Shown in pieces: positions 33,478 through 44,273 of a stretch of DNA of 64,000 bases (position 1 is the stretch's first letter; every line of letters starts with the position of its first letter). Source of the stretch: Agapanthus africanus (lineage: Eukaryota > Streptophyta > Magnoliopsida > Asparagales > Amaryllidaceae). Position numbers and translations under genes: made by a program. Under the pieces are notes generated by a model. That model had not been told where the DNA came from. It was given only the letters and a program-made list of their open reading frames with translations, and did no database searches. The DNA is taken from assembly GCA_030015575.1 (NCBI GenBank), contig CM057339.1, positions 777,558,809 to 777,622,808 of the forward strand, written 5' to 3'.

Positions 33478-35557
33478 TGTTGGGATGCGGCGGCGCCCCG
33501 GCCGTCAAAACGATACCAAATGCGAAACAAAAACTTTTTACAAAACCGGCGCTACCGCAACCCAATTCCCGGATCGTTCCATTAACCGTAAACTAGCTAA
33601 ATGTAAAAGGAGTTTGTAGAAAGATTATACCGATCGATCCGTGTCCTTCGGTCTTCAATCTCTGCGCCAAACTCCTCGCTGCTGCGCTGACGAAGTCCGC
33701 TCCCTGTCTCGCTCGTCAACGTGGCACCACGTCAATGAATCTTTATACGGGCACCCACCTCAAACCGAGGCAACTGGGACATGAAGTTTGCTAGCCGACA
33801 TGTCCAAAATTAAAATAGAGAGAGTGTAGGATCTCTTGTCTCAAGGCACCCAAACGATTGGGTGGAGGTAAATGAAGTTGCCATGGAATGAAATGAATTG
33901 AGCAAAGGATTTTTGGCTTGGAGGAAAAATCAAGCTCACACAGAATGTGTGCTCGGCAAAGGCGGCCAGGGCAAGGGCCTCCTCTGGAAATGATGTGTAT
34001 CAAATGTGAGTGTCAATCTTACACCGCAAAAAAAGCCTTGCCATTTAAGGTGCTGGCAAAAATTGCAGAGAACCCCCCAGCAACAGAATTCAGCCACCTC
34101 AATTCAACCCGTGCCCAATTTAAAACAAGCCCAGACCCGTGGCTGATAAATGCAGCCCCTGTTCATGCGCGAATTTCAGTGCAAAGCATGGGCAAAGGAA
34201 TTGACAAAGTCAAGGGCAAAGATCATGGGGGTGGTGTTTAAGACGGAAAAAGAAAACTGTCAACTCCCAAAATAATCCCGTAGCGAATTACTAGATTACA
34301 CCTCAACTGTAAATACATACCCGCATTCGTATTCCGACCGAATACGAATGCAATGAGACAAAAAATATTCCTACAATATAATACTAGGGTCCGGCTTAAA
34401 CCAAAGCCCGCTAGTATTATCCGTCCGATCCTGATCCGTGCACAAGTGCACGGATATGATCGGACCCTGCTATAGAACCATACGGCCTCTACAACGTTTC
34501 GCCCGAACTTAGGAAACTGTCTGTGGGGGACTCTAATGACTCATCAATACACTGGCACTGGGTATAACCACTAGCGTGTCAGAGGTACTAGCTGTACATA
34601 ACGGTTGCCTATGTATTGATCGGATGGGAAGCTGACGAGTGAACTCATCCAGAAATCCTACTGAGCCTGACAGTGACAATATCCATACAGTCCGGTCTGT
34701 TCGTCTATGAGTATCGCATATAGGGCCTAGGAGGCTGGTAAACGCCAGACCCCCAATAGCGGTATAAGTCGTGTCGGAGAGTAGCCCAGAACACCCTGAG
34801 ATACTACTAGAATACCTACCAGTAAATCTCGATTACCCTGGCCAGGGATTTCGTGTAATGGCTCTCCTAAACACAGCACGATCTCACCCCCAATACCGGG
34901 AGAGACGAATCCCCGACGATCCGCTCACTGCCTCCATGTGGCTCGAGACTGTACCCAACTAAAACCTGTTTGCACGACCCCTTTGAGCCGTGGTAGGGTA
35001 GTAATCAAAGCACAGCGGGAACTCACACGAGAAAAATGACGATCTCAGGTCGACAGACTAACCTGTACACATGTCACCATGGAACTGCTATCTGACGATG
35101 GGTATAATACCAACTAGCATGTTCCCGGCGAGTCTTGTCCGATGTACTCATAACCCAATGAGCACCTGTATACATCTTAGGTGAACCAACTGACACCAAT
35201 GGCTTGTGAGACCGGCCATCGCCCCTCGTCGGGGTATCGACTGTATACACTAATCTACTTTGGAGTATCGATGCCCTGTCTCGAAACTCCCTTGACCAGG
35301 GACCATTTAAGGATGTGCTTATAGACCCCAGCTCCCACGTATATGATCGCCATCATACTGCTGGCAGTCAAGCAAGAATCCTATGGGCTCTATCAACATG
35401 CAATAGTGAACTAAAGCATGTATACGATGATAAAGACAAACCAGATAGCATACTATCATTTTCAGCAAGACTGTCCTATCGGTATAGGTCATCCCTCAAT
35501 CATTGCAATCACGTACCTGCGATCCAATAATTGACTTTAAGGGCACTATATCCAACA
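33478..35557 (-). repeat. right (5') LTR of D
   Basis: 2080 bp, starting TGTTGGGATGCGG and ending CTATATCCAACA. It abuts the truncated RT frame of C, so the last 15 or so codons of that frame (ending WIAGT) are read from this LTR. Confidence 0.85.
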
Positions 35558-37038
35558 ATTTCCATGATCGTCTTGATCTTCGACGGATCTATTTCGATGC
35601 ATCGGTGTCGTACGATGAATCCTAGGAATTTGCTCGAGGAAACGCCGAACACGCATTTTAAAGGTTTCATCTTCAAGTTGTATTTCCGAAGACGTTGGAA
35701 CACTATTTTTAGATGCTTCCGATGCTCCTCGTGCGATTTGTTTTTCACCACAAGGTCGTCGATATAGCATTTGACGACTTCTTGTATGAGGTCATCGAAA
35801 ATCTTCGCCATGGCCCTCTGATAGGTAGCGCCGGCGTTCTTCAGACCGAAAGGCATCATTTTGTAGCAGAATATGCCTAGCGGGGTCCGGAAAGCGGTAT
35901 GCTTTCGGTCTTCGAGGTGCATCTTTATTTGATTATACCCCGATGAGCCGTCCATGAAGGAGAAGACATCATGAGTGGACGTGTTGTCTATCATCAGCTC
36001 GGTAACTGGTACGGGAAAGTCATCTTTCGGACATGCTTTGTTGAGGTCTCGAAAGTCCACGCAGATGCGCACTGTCCCATTTTTCTTCATCACTGGGACG
36101 ATATTGGCAATCCAGTCGGGGTATTGAACCTCTTGGATGAAGCCGGAGTCGATTAGCTTCTTGACCTCGGCGTTGATGCTCATTTCAAGTTTGAGCCGCA
36201 TTCTTCTCGGCGCTTGTTTGATCGGCTTGACGTCCGGAAATATCGCCAATTTGTGCACGGCGATTTCTGGATTTAGTCCCGGCATCTCGGAGTAGTTCCA
36301 TGCGAAGCAGTCTTTATACTGCATGAGCACATCTTTGAGTGTATCCACCTGTACTTTAGACAGCAGCTCGCTGACGAACGTAGGCCGCGGGTCGTTTGCC
36401 GTCCCCAAGTCAATTTTTCTGAGGTTATCTGCCGTAGTATGTATCCCATCTTCCAGATCTTTTGGCACCGGTGGAAACTCTGAGATCACTTCATCATCAT
36501 CGTTTTTGAAGCACCAGGGGAGGTCAGCCATATCCTCGCGTACTCCTTCTCCTGACAGCGTTATCGCGTGACAGGTACGAGATCGCTTCCAAGACCAATG
36601 TTGATCCGGCTCTACTCTCGCTGCATACGTGGCTTTCGGTTCATGCTTCTGTGGCGGGGTTACCCTCCAACTGTTGGATAAAGTGAACCTGCCTCGCTGA
36701 TACTGGTCTTCTACCCAGTCTTTGAATGTGAAGCAGTCTTCGAGAGGATGTCCTATCGCTCGGTGATAGGAGCAATAATCCGGGTGATGAACCTCGTTTT
36801 CTTGATCGGGGTGTTTGGACTCTGGGAGCGTAATCATTTGATGTTTTATGATAAGATCGAATACCTTCCTTGTCTTGTCTTGGGGAAAAGAATATGCTCG
36901 ACCCATCTTCTTTATAAGAGACGGATCCCGGCTGCTCAATTTTCGATCGCGAGGCTTCTTGGACCCGCTTTGCTGCTGTCGAACATTTTTTTTCTTTTTT
37001 TTTAACGAGTCTGCGCCCTTTCGGGTTTTCACAGACAT
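35558..37038 (-). pseudogene. gag C-terminus fused to RT of element C, truncated by D
   Basis: An open frame from 37038 runs into the D LTR at 35557. It begins with Lys-rich sequence, then a Tat-type modified zinc knuckle (YCSYHRAIGHPLEDC). The RT follows, with VKKLIDSGFI, CVDFRDLNKACPKDDFP, MPFGLKNAGATYQRAM and the catalytic YIDD at 35755-35766. No D-S/T-G-A protease motif occurs between knuckle and RT, so the protease segment appears deleted. RNase H and integrase are missing, cut off at the copia junction right after DPSKIKTIMEI. RT of this kind copies element RNA to DNA; this copy is dead by truncation. The overlapping frame 36641-37087 is mostly a shifted reading of the same sequence. 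Confidence 0.85.
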
Positions 37039-37370
37039 CGCCGGTAGCCTTGCTGTTTTTACTCATGGAGCCCTTTCGGGTTTTCATCCGTGCCCACTTT
37101 GCTTGTGGACTTTTTTTTTGGGTTCAAGTGGGATATTCCACTTGACTGCAGGACTCGTTTGTAAGCCCCTTGATATCCTTTCTATTCTTTGAGAAGAAAA
37201 GACCATCTTACGTAGAGATTCTTCCTCCAGTGAGAAATATGCCCCCTGTGTATACCTCGGGGGGAGCGAGTTCCCACGCCGTCGCTATTTTGGTGACAGG
37301 TTGCTTCAAAGTCGCTCATTTTTTTTATTTTTTTTAGCGTCGGCGACAAATACCACCTTACCTCCGCTTT

Positions 37371-38591
37371 TCATTCATCTTCATTAGATGATAAAGGGTC
37401 TTGACTCAGCTGATCCAATCGAGTCATTTTATCCATGAGCTCTTGGAAAGCGGTCGGCTTGAAGAGGGCCATATACGAGGACGCCTTTGAACTTGGGTCA
37501 AGGGTGGCTATGAGCATTCCCATGGCTGCAACTTCATCGATGCGTTGCTTGTATTTGACCAGAGATTTCGCCATCGGGTAACACATTGAACCCAAGTCTC
37601 ATTCGGTCTAACCCTTTCGTTGACCAGTGCCGTCACGGTAGTGCGTTTATTCACTCTAGCGAATCTCTGACAGGAGGGCATCTCCATTTCGTCGAAAGTA
37701 CCCATGGAGTCATTCGGGAGTTCCGCATACCATTCGAAGGCAATGCCCGCCAGACAGCCGATGAACTGTCAGAGGAGAAGTATATCAGTATTGCCGCACA
37801 TGGGTTCAGATCACGCAATGTGCTGGCGAGGATTCCCAGTTCATTTGTACATGTGGCACGTTGGAAGTGTGTACTCTGGCGGGTACTGTATTTGATCGTA
37901 CCATGTCGGATACGGTCGACCGGTCTTGATTGATCTATTTGCGGTTTCACTGGAGTAGTGAGTCTTGATTTGCTAAGCGGCATATTCGTTCAACTTTGCT
38001 TTTGAGAACATTTCCTCTTCGGCTGTTGATGAGACTCGTAGAGGATTTGAAATGTCACCCTTGTCTTTAAGAGTGACTACCGGCAGTTCATTCGCTTGTG
38101 GTTCCGATTGAACCATCATTCCAGCCATATTCTGAATAAGAAGAGCCATCTGATTCATTTTAGTGGACATTTCTGTCGCTTCTTCATCTATCTTTTTCAG
38201 AGCGCACTTTAGAAAATCAATATCCGACTCCTTCTCTATTCTTTCTTCGGGTGCATCCTCGGGACTTTCCTTAGGCGATGGATTAGCGTTTGCTACCGCC
38301 TGAGCGAGCATATCCTGCAGCTTTTCATGTTTGCAGTTGAACTTTTGTCAGGGACCGAGTTTGAGGTCGGTGACTAGTAGAAGCTCGAACTTCATCTTTG
38401 GAATTCACCACATAGACTATGTGAACTACCATGCCCCCAGGATTGGGATGTTTGGAGTTTTGGCCTTTGGAGTTTGCTTCGGGCACTTGAACTTTATTGG
38501 GCCTCTTGTTGTAAAAAGCCGCTTTGGTTTTGGGAGGAACCGCTGTATCAGGATCCGTCTTGGGATGAGTCCCCTTCACCTGCTTCCACAC
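37371..38591 (-). pseudogene. gag of element C, frameshifted
   Basis: Remnants of a gag lie in several frames on the minus strand. 38591-38325 is Lys- and Pro-rich N-terminal sequence. 38311-37973 contains a predicted helical stretch (KKIDEEATEMSTKMNQMALLIQ). About 37800-37508 carries a capsid-like WYAELP word in one frame, followed by R.NETWVQCVTRWRNLW in the next. 37595-37371 ends LSSNEDE. At least three frame changes are needed to read it through, so it is not functional. Lineage is inferred from the adjoining RT. Confidence 0.65.
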
Positions 38592-39317
38592 CTTATATAT
38601 AGATGAGGAAAGTTGTCTCAGGGAGCGAACTGGTTTCTACTCTCGTGGGATCTCCATGGGCTGCGGAGACTTCTTCAATATTGCGGTAGGAGAACTTTGT
38701 CTGACCCTTCATGACAATTTGAAGCCGTTCCCAGTTAGAACAACAACATTCACCACTAGGGTTGAAACAGGACCATACGGAGAACCGCCCCCAGCTCATT
38801 TTGTATGATGCTGATATCGACGTCGACCATTTCTTACGTCCGGGATTTGACTAGCTTCAGGATTTTGCCGAGCCTGCCTCCTGTTTCCTTTGAGAGCCTA
38901 AATATTCTGCCCCCTGCGTCGACCTTGGTCCTTGGCAGGTGCCAGTTGTTGGAGGACTGATTCTGTCGGCAAAGTTGCAGCTTGGGGACCAGCCTGTGGA
39001 AGACAGATTTCCTTGGGCTTCCTCCATCGGCGTTGAGGCACCAAGGGTGGGAGGTGGGAGAATCGACCCAAAGAGAAGCCCGTTGATTTCTTGAAGAGCC
39101 GGATTGCAGAGATTTAAGCCTGCAAGTGGCCCGTACTTGACTCCACCAGATATGACAGAGCCTGAGTTGCTAAGGTGGAAACAAACGCCATTCTTCATAG
39201 AGACGAAGCGCCGACTTCAGTATCCCTTCCCCTAAGGGCAACCACAAACATACACACTGCGATTATCTGATCACGGGAAAAACACGACACACGAAGTGTG
39301 GATTGGAAAGAGGAAAA
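38592..39317. other. leader of element C
   Basis: About 0.7 kb between gag remnants and the primer site. Short ORFs (38593-38799, 38857-39198) match nothing known to me. Confidence 0.4.
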
Positions 39318-39335
39318 GTCCCACCGGGCGTGCCA
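39318..39335 (-). promoter_or_regulatory. putative primer-binding site of element C
   Basis: TGGCACGCCCGGTGGGAC on the minus strand, five bases inside the LTR at 39341. It starts TGG as a tRNA-CCA complement should. I cannot name the tRNA with confidence. Confidence 0.65.
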
Positions 39336-39894
39336 GAATCTGTTCTCCGCCGAAAGACCGGGAAAGACTGACGTCTTGCTTGAATTTAGGGGCAGATGCT
39401 ATTTGGTTTTATCCATCCACCTCTCCGAAGATGCCAAGTTGATTTATGGCACCATGAGGTTTAGACGGATGCGGCCGTTGTAGCAGACTTCGTCAGATTC
39501 CCTCTCATTTGAGGGGTTTTTTATTATGGGGACGCTCTTCCCTGCAGGCGCAAGAACCTGCAGTTAATTACGCTACCGCATCGCGGTAACCACTTTCTCC
39601 TTCTCCAGATGGTCACTTCGTGTCGTGTGTGTTTGTTTTATTTTTTGGTTGCCCGTGGATTGTATACGGAGACTAATTTATGTTGTCGCCCGTAGGGCGT
39701 GGATTAGTCCAAATCCGTATTTTCTTAGATTTGGGTTTGGGTTTGGGTTTGGGTTTAAGGATCGTTAATCTCATTTGAGACTAAGATCAACTTAAACGTT
39801 TGTCAAGGATACGTTTGTCTAATTTTAGACTAAGATCAACTTAACGGGATCATTTAGATCCAACAAAAAAGCATTTGGGCTCTATTGTTTTAGT

Positions 39895-40165
39895 TTAGGG
39901 ACTTTGCGGTCCAGTTTAAAGACATCAGAGTCTGTAAAGTTTAAAGACATCATAGTCTGAGTTTAAGGACCTCACAGTCCATAAAGTTTAAGGACATCGT
40001 AGTCCATGAGTTTAAGGACCCCACAGTCCGGTTTAAAGACATCATAGTCTGGTTTAAAGACATCGTAGTCTGGTTTAAAGACACGTAGTCTATGAGTTTA
40101 AGGACCTTACAGTCCATAAAGTTTAAGGACGTCGTAGTCCATGAGTTTAAGGACCCCACAATCCG
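39895..40165. repeat. GTTTAA-hairpin tandem array, right copy (12 units)
   Basis: Twelve units of GTTTAR followed by a 4-bp stem with a 6-base loop (5 in one unit). Seven units have GGAC...GTCC stems and five have AGAC...GTCT. The outer pair switches G-C to A-T together; only the last unit (GGAC...ATCC) is unpaired. Spacers alternate among ATAAA, ATGA and G. Confidence 0.9.
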
Positions 40166-41522
40166 TGTAATGTCTGGTTGTCGGGACCCGTCACCTCTCC
40201 GAAGACATTGAAGGATTACAATGACATATATCAGAGGTATGAAGAGATGTACTCTTGAACCAATGTTGGTTGAAAGGCTCTGGGAATTACTTTGAATGCC
40301 ATATGGGATGAACAATTTTGGAAAACATGAGTATAGTTGAGGTTCAGTTTCAGCGGATCTTGCCTTTTGAAGACTTAGCTAATTTGGGCTAAGATTGGCT
40401 CGAATATAGTATTAAACACTATAGTACATTCGGCGCTCACGTGCTCCCACGTGAGGCGCTTAAAGTGGTGTTAAACACTAAAACTGAAGCGCTTACATGG
40501 GGTCACGTGAGGCGCCTGAAGATTCGGCCTTGCTTCTTTTATTTTACTCTTAGAGTATGCATATAAGTGTTAAACACTTGACCTTTATGACCATTACGTG
40601 TGGGCACGTGATGGGTATCCATGCGTTGGATATTAATCCTTCAGTTTTACCCCATTTTCTCTTTAAAATGGTGTTTGTCAGGGGTCACGTGGGGACACGT
40701 GAGGCATCCTTTAGGCGGGCATTGCCTTTGGGTAGAATCCTCTTTTGTTTGATAATCGCTAGGGGTCACGTGGGAATACGTGAAACGCCCAAAAAGTGAA
40801 ACTGCCTTGGTTTTACTCCCTTTTGTTTTGAGGAGCTTTTTAAGGGGCACGTGATACACCCTAAAAGAGAAACTGCCTTGGCTTTACTCCCTTTTGATTT
40901 TGAGGAGCTTTTTAAGGGTCACGTGGGGGCACGTGATACACCCTAAAAGAGAAACTGTCTTTATTGTTTTCCCTTTTCCTTTCTAAATAAGTGTTAAACA
41001 CTTTGGGAAATCTCTTTTTCTGGTTCAAAGAAAGGGGGTCATGTGTTACCACGTGATCATGTTGGGTACTGATCATTTTTACGTGCATGGAGAGTTAAAT
41101 CCCTTATTTAATAATTAAATTCTTTTGATAGGGTTAAACCCTAATTTTATTTAGAGAAATTATATTCCTATATGTTTGAAGGAATTAAATTATTTAAACC
41201 CAATTCTTCCTCTATGTTTTGGATCCGCATGGCAGAATCTCCCCGATGAGAATTAAATTCTCAACTTTTGGGGAGATCTGCTTCTGCAGATTTTCAACCA
41301 GAGGAAGAACTGAGTTCTTTTTAGAAGAGTTAAACTCTTGGTTTGAGAATTAAATTCTCTTTTGTTTTGTGGGAGCTTATAGAATGATCTCCTTCCTTCT
41401 CTTACCTAGAGTTTTTTCTCTGAAAAGATCTTCTTTTCTCTCTGGAGAATTAAATTCTCTTCTCTTTTTTCTCTTCTATCTTCTTTCTCTGTTGTTGTAT
41501 CCCTCCCTTCTCTTCTTGGCTC

Positions 41523-41531
41523 CTATTTATA
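41523..41531 (-). promoter_or_regulatory. TATA box of element C (5' LTR)
   Basis: TATAAATAG on the minus strand, about 0.8 kb from the outer LTR end and downstream of the G-box repeats. Confidence 0.65.
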
Positions 41532-41844
41532 AGAGAAAGAAAAGAATCAGTTTGTTCAGTCAATCTCTCATTGAGAGATTTTGATTGATTTTATAACCAA
41601 CATGATCTTTTAGATCACTCGGTGAATTTTATTCACCATTGGGTTTTTAATCCAAAAAATATTTTATTTGTTGTTCTTGACAAATTTTAGGAAAATATTT
41701 CCTTGTACAGAATCTTTCTATAAATCGGTGATTTTTAATCACCATTGGATTTTTAATCCAACGGCGCTTCCTTTTACAGAGTGCAATCTTTTTTGTTTGA
41801 AAAGATCTTGGGAAATATTTTTCCAATTAGGGTTTTTGAATCCT

Positions 41845-42165
41845 TTTAATTAGAATTTAATTCTATTAGTTCAGAGGGTTTAAGAGTCTATCACGTGTTG
41901 GCACGTGACCTCATTGATTAAGCAATTAATTAGAATTTAATTCTATTGGTTCAGAGAGTTTAGGAGTCTATCATGTGTTGGCACATGACCTCACTGATTA
42001 ATCATTTAATTAGAATTTAATTCTATTAGTTCAGAGGGCTCAGAAACCCATCACGTGTTGGCACGTGACCCTACTGATACAGCATTTAATTAGAATTTAA
42101 TTCTATTAGTTCAGAGGGTTCAAGAACCCATCACGTGTTGGCATGTGACCCCACTGATTAAGCAT
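41845..42165. repeat. four ~78-bp direct repeats with paired G-boxes, U3 of LTR C (right copy)
   Basis: Same organisation as 25300-25620. In the second unit the pair reads TCATGTG...CACATGA, both arms changed symmetrically. In the last unit one arm is CATGTGA and the pairing is lost. Confidence 0.8.
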
Positions 42166-42337
42166 TTCCAATTATTTATTTTATTCAGCGCATATAGGTT
42201 TTACCTGTAAAAGGTCACGTGTCTGCACGTGAGATCCGGTCACGTGTGAGCACGTGATGCCCCCCTTTGGGGGTTTTCCTCCTTTTTTGCAAGGGAACAA
42301 GTAGCTCTTAGCCGAAAATTTTGGCGGGAACAAGGAT

Positions 42338-42808
42338 AATGTACGTATAAAGCAAAACCAAAATAGGATGTCCGGTTAAAGAAAATGCATGCCCCCAAGA
42401 ACGGATGCACGCAGCGTGCACGTAGCTATTCAAACGAGTTTGTTTCACTGAACGGAACGAGAACACGATGTACGGACGCTACGACAGGGTTAGGGGTATC
42501 ATGCAGGCCATGCTAGATATTTTTAAAATATTTCATTTAATTATATTTGTATTATTAAAAATATGCAGATGCCAGATATAATGCAGATATGCAAGATATA
42601 AAACATGACAGTGCACGGATCCTCATAATTAAACAGGATAAATTATAAACAGGAATCAGGGCGGGTTTCCAGCAAGCAGGTCGGGTCGGATGCAAACACA
42701 GATACCAATTATACTATTCGCACTCATAACAGCAATAAATCAAGAAATGGCCACAAAATAAAGAAAATACCCACAACAGAATTGGCATAAATGAACTAGG
42801 GTGTTACA
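42338..42808 (-). repeat. 5' LTR of element B, remaining part
   Basis: Continues the B LTR after the C insertion (TSD AGGAT at 42333-42337). It is colinear with 5451-5921 and ends GGGTGTTACA. It contains the odd-centred palindrome TGCACGCAGCGTGCA, also at 5519-5533. Confidence 0.9.
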
Positions 42809-42813
42809 ATTGA

Positions 42814-44268
42814 TCACAATTTCCACTATTTTAAAATAGGTTTTGGTTCACGCCGCACGCCGAACACTTAGCAAGTAATATTTCATAACTATCGACAGTC
42901 GATTTTATTTAATTCTCATAAATTCTATGCGATATTTATACATGTTATGAGATCCGATCATAACCAAAACCAATACAAATAAATTACCACGGTGTGTTAT
43001 TAAAACCTAATGATAGTTTACGACATAATTCTAATTATAAGCAAGCGAGGGTTTACTTGCCTTAAGACGAATTTATGATCACGACAACCACCCCGGAAAC
43101 GGCACGGGTACGGCCACGGCGAGGCACAACTACGTATGGCGTGAGCACGACATGACTAGCTACGGCTAAACTTCGACTTGACCTCGGCGATGGAGATGAG
43201 GCTTGGTGACCCGGAGTTCGACGGCGGAGACCTGGAGCTCCGACAGTGGCTAACGACGCAGAAACGAGGAGCTGGAGATGCTGGAACGGCTTTGGGGGGA
43301 AGTTGTGCAGAGATGAGGTCGACGGCGGTGGTGAAGGGTGTAGTGGAGTTGAGGGTGGAGGGTGTCAGCTCGAGTAAGAAAGGGGTGATGTCCCGATAGC
43401 GGTGAAGGGAGGTGGTCGACAGAGAAGGCATAAATGGTGGGTGTAGGGACTCATAGGTGTTAGGAGGAGGAGAATACGAGGAGGAGTGGGAAGCTCGGAG
43501 GTTGGTGGAGGTGGTGATGGTTGCCGAGGCTCATGGATGTTGGGGGCTCATGTTGTTGGTGGTCGACGGTGAGGTGGTGCCGCAGTAGTGCAAGGTTGTT
43601 AACGATGGGTGTTCAGGGGAGAGCGATTGGGGAGCTCACGTGCGCTAGGAGGCGGAGAAGTGATGGAGGGGGAGACTCGTCGGCGATGAGTGGAGGCAGC
43701 AGAGTGGTCGTGTAGTTCGCCGGCGATGCAGGGACAGTGGGGTTGGTGAGTTTGAGAGAGAGATTAAGATAGAGATCAAGAGAGTGAGGGAGAGAGATGA
43801 GTCGGTTGAGAAGAGGGGAAAGCAAGTGAGGGGATCTCGAAGTTAGTTGGGCATGGGCTTCGTCGTGGGAGCAAATCGAGCGAGAGAGGAACGAGACGTA
43901 GGGCGAGGGAGAAGGAAGGTCGTGGTTTGAGCGAGTCGTGGGGCTTGCAAAGAAGCGAGTCGTGAGGCTTGCGAAGAAGAAGGGGGGTTGAGATCGAGAG
44001 GAGAAAGAAGGGGAAGGGAAAAGAAGAGAGAGAAAGAGAGGGGGAAGGGATCAGTTCAGGTTGGGTTTGGGAATAGGGATAGGGTTTGGGCTTGGGTTCG
44101 GGTGTGTGTGGGTTGGGGTTTAACTTGGGTTTTGGTTTAGGCTTTAAAAATAGAAATTATTATTAGAAAAATATAGGAAATTATCTATACAAAGTATTTA
44201 AATAGAAAATTTTTGGGAAATATTTATTTATAAATACAAAAATATTTACAAGAAAACTGGGTATTACA
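42814..44268 (-). mobile_element. solo LTR A, right part
   Basis: Resumes A after the second ATTGA of B (42809-42813). It includes a G/A-rich block (43200-44060) and TTGGG/TTCGGG runs near 44060-44120. It ends GGGTATTACA, followed by the ATGGG TSD. ORFs here (43156-43825) are low-complexity frames in the G/A-rich block. Confidence 0.8.
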
Positions 44269-44273
44269 ATGGG

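Larger units (their letters stand above)
25779..35557 (-). mobile_element. rearranged Ty1/copia block D
   Basis: Two LTRs of about 2.08 kb (25844-27929 and 33478-35557) flank a 5.5-kb decayed interior on the minus strand. Ends are TGTTGGG...CCAACA. A polypurine tract next to the left LTR reads AAGTGGGAGAT on the minus strand. A tRNA-Met primer site abuts the right LTR, as expected for a 5' LTR. Unexpectedly, the same primer site and about 50 bp of leader also lie outside the left LTR (25779-25843). The block therefore has the form leader-LTR-interior-leader-LTR. Its right end abuts the RT of C and its left end abuts the LTR of C. No matching TSD can be found. Confidence 0.8.
13505..42332 (-). 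mobile_element. Ty3/gypsy element C (Tat-lineage), gutted and re-invaded
   Basis: Ends TGTTCTCCGCC and GGCGGGAACA, with TSD AGGAT. The 5' LTR is 39341-42332 (2992 bp). The 3' LTR is 13505-14300 plus 23581-25778, split by element E and lacking its last few bases at the junction with D. Only a degraded gag and a gag-RT reading frame remain (35558-38591). RNase H, integrase and the 3' end of the interior are gone, replaced by the copia block D. RT wording (YIDDLVV, KNAGATYQRAM) is typical of the Tat/Ogre/Retand group. Confidence 0.88.
39341..42332 (-). repeat. 5' LTR of element C
   Basis: 2992 bp, complete. On the element strand the order is: U3 with four 78-bp G-box repeats (42165-41845), TATA box (41523-41531), then a long palindrome-rich transcribed part with further paired G-boxes (to about 40430), then the GTTTAA-hairpin array (40165-39895), then the GAAAGACCGG end. 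Divergence from the 3' LTR is a few percent by eye. Confidence 0.9.
2857..42808 (-). mobile_element. Ty3/gypsy chromovirus B (Tekay-like), host of nested insertions
   Basis: A complete but dead LTR retrotransposon on the minus strand. The 3' LTR is 2857-5921 (3065 bp). The 5' LTR is 10908-13504 plus 42338-42808, split by element C (about 3068 bp when added). The initiator-Met primer site is 10886-10898. The gag-pol lies between the LTRs in the order gag, protease, RT, RNase H, integrase, with a chromodomain-like tail. That order identifies Ty3/gypsy. The tail, the roughly 3-kb LTRs and TGTAACACCC ends fit the Tekay/Del chromovirus group. In the first 400 bp the two LTRs differ at about 14 positions by eye. 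The ATTGA TSD proves the outer boundaries despite the inner insertions. Confidence 0.9.

Noticed and set aside
39895..40165. CRISPR-like array
   Set aside because: Eukaryotic retroelement context. Spacers are short and themselves repeated, with no cas genes.
43156..43825. Possible small genes right of element B
   Set aside because: They lie in the G/A-rich part of solo LTR A, bounded by the ATGGG TSD, and resemble only low-complexity frames.
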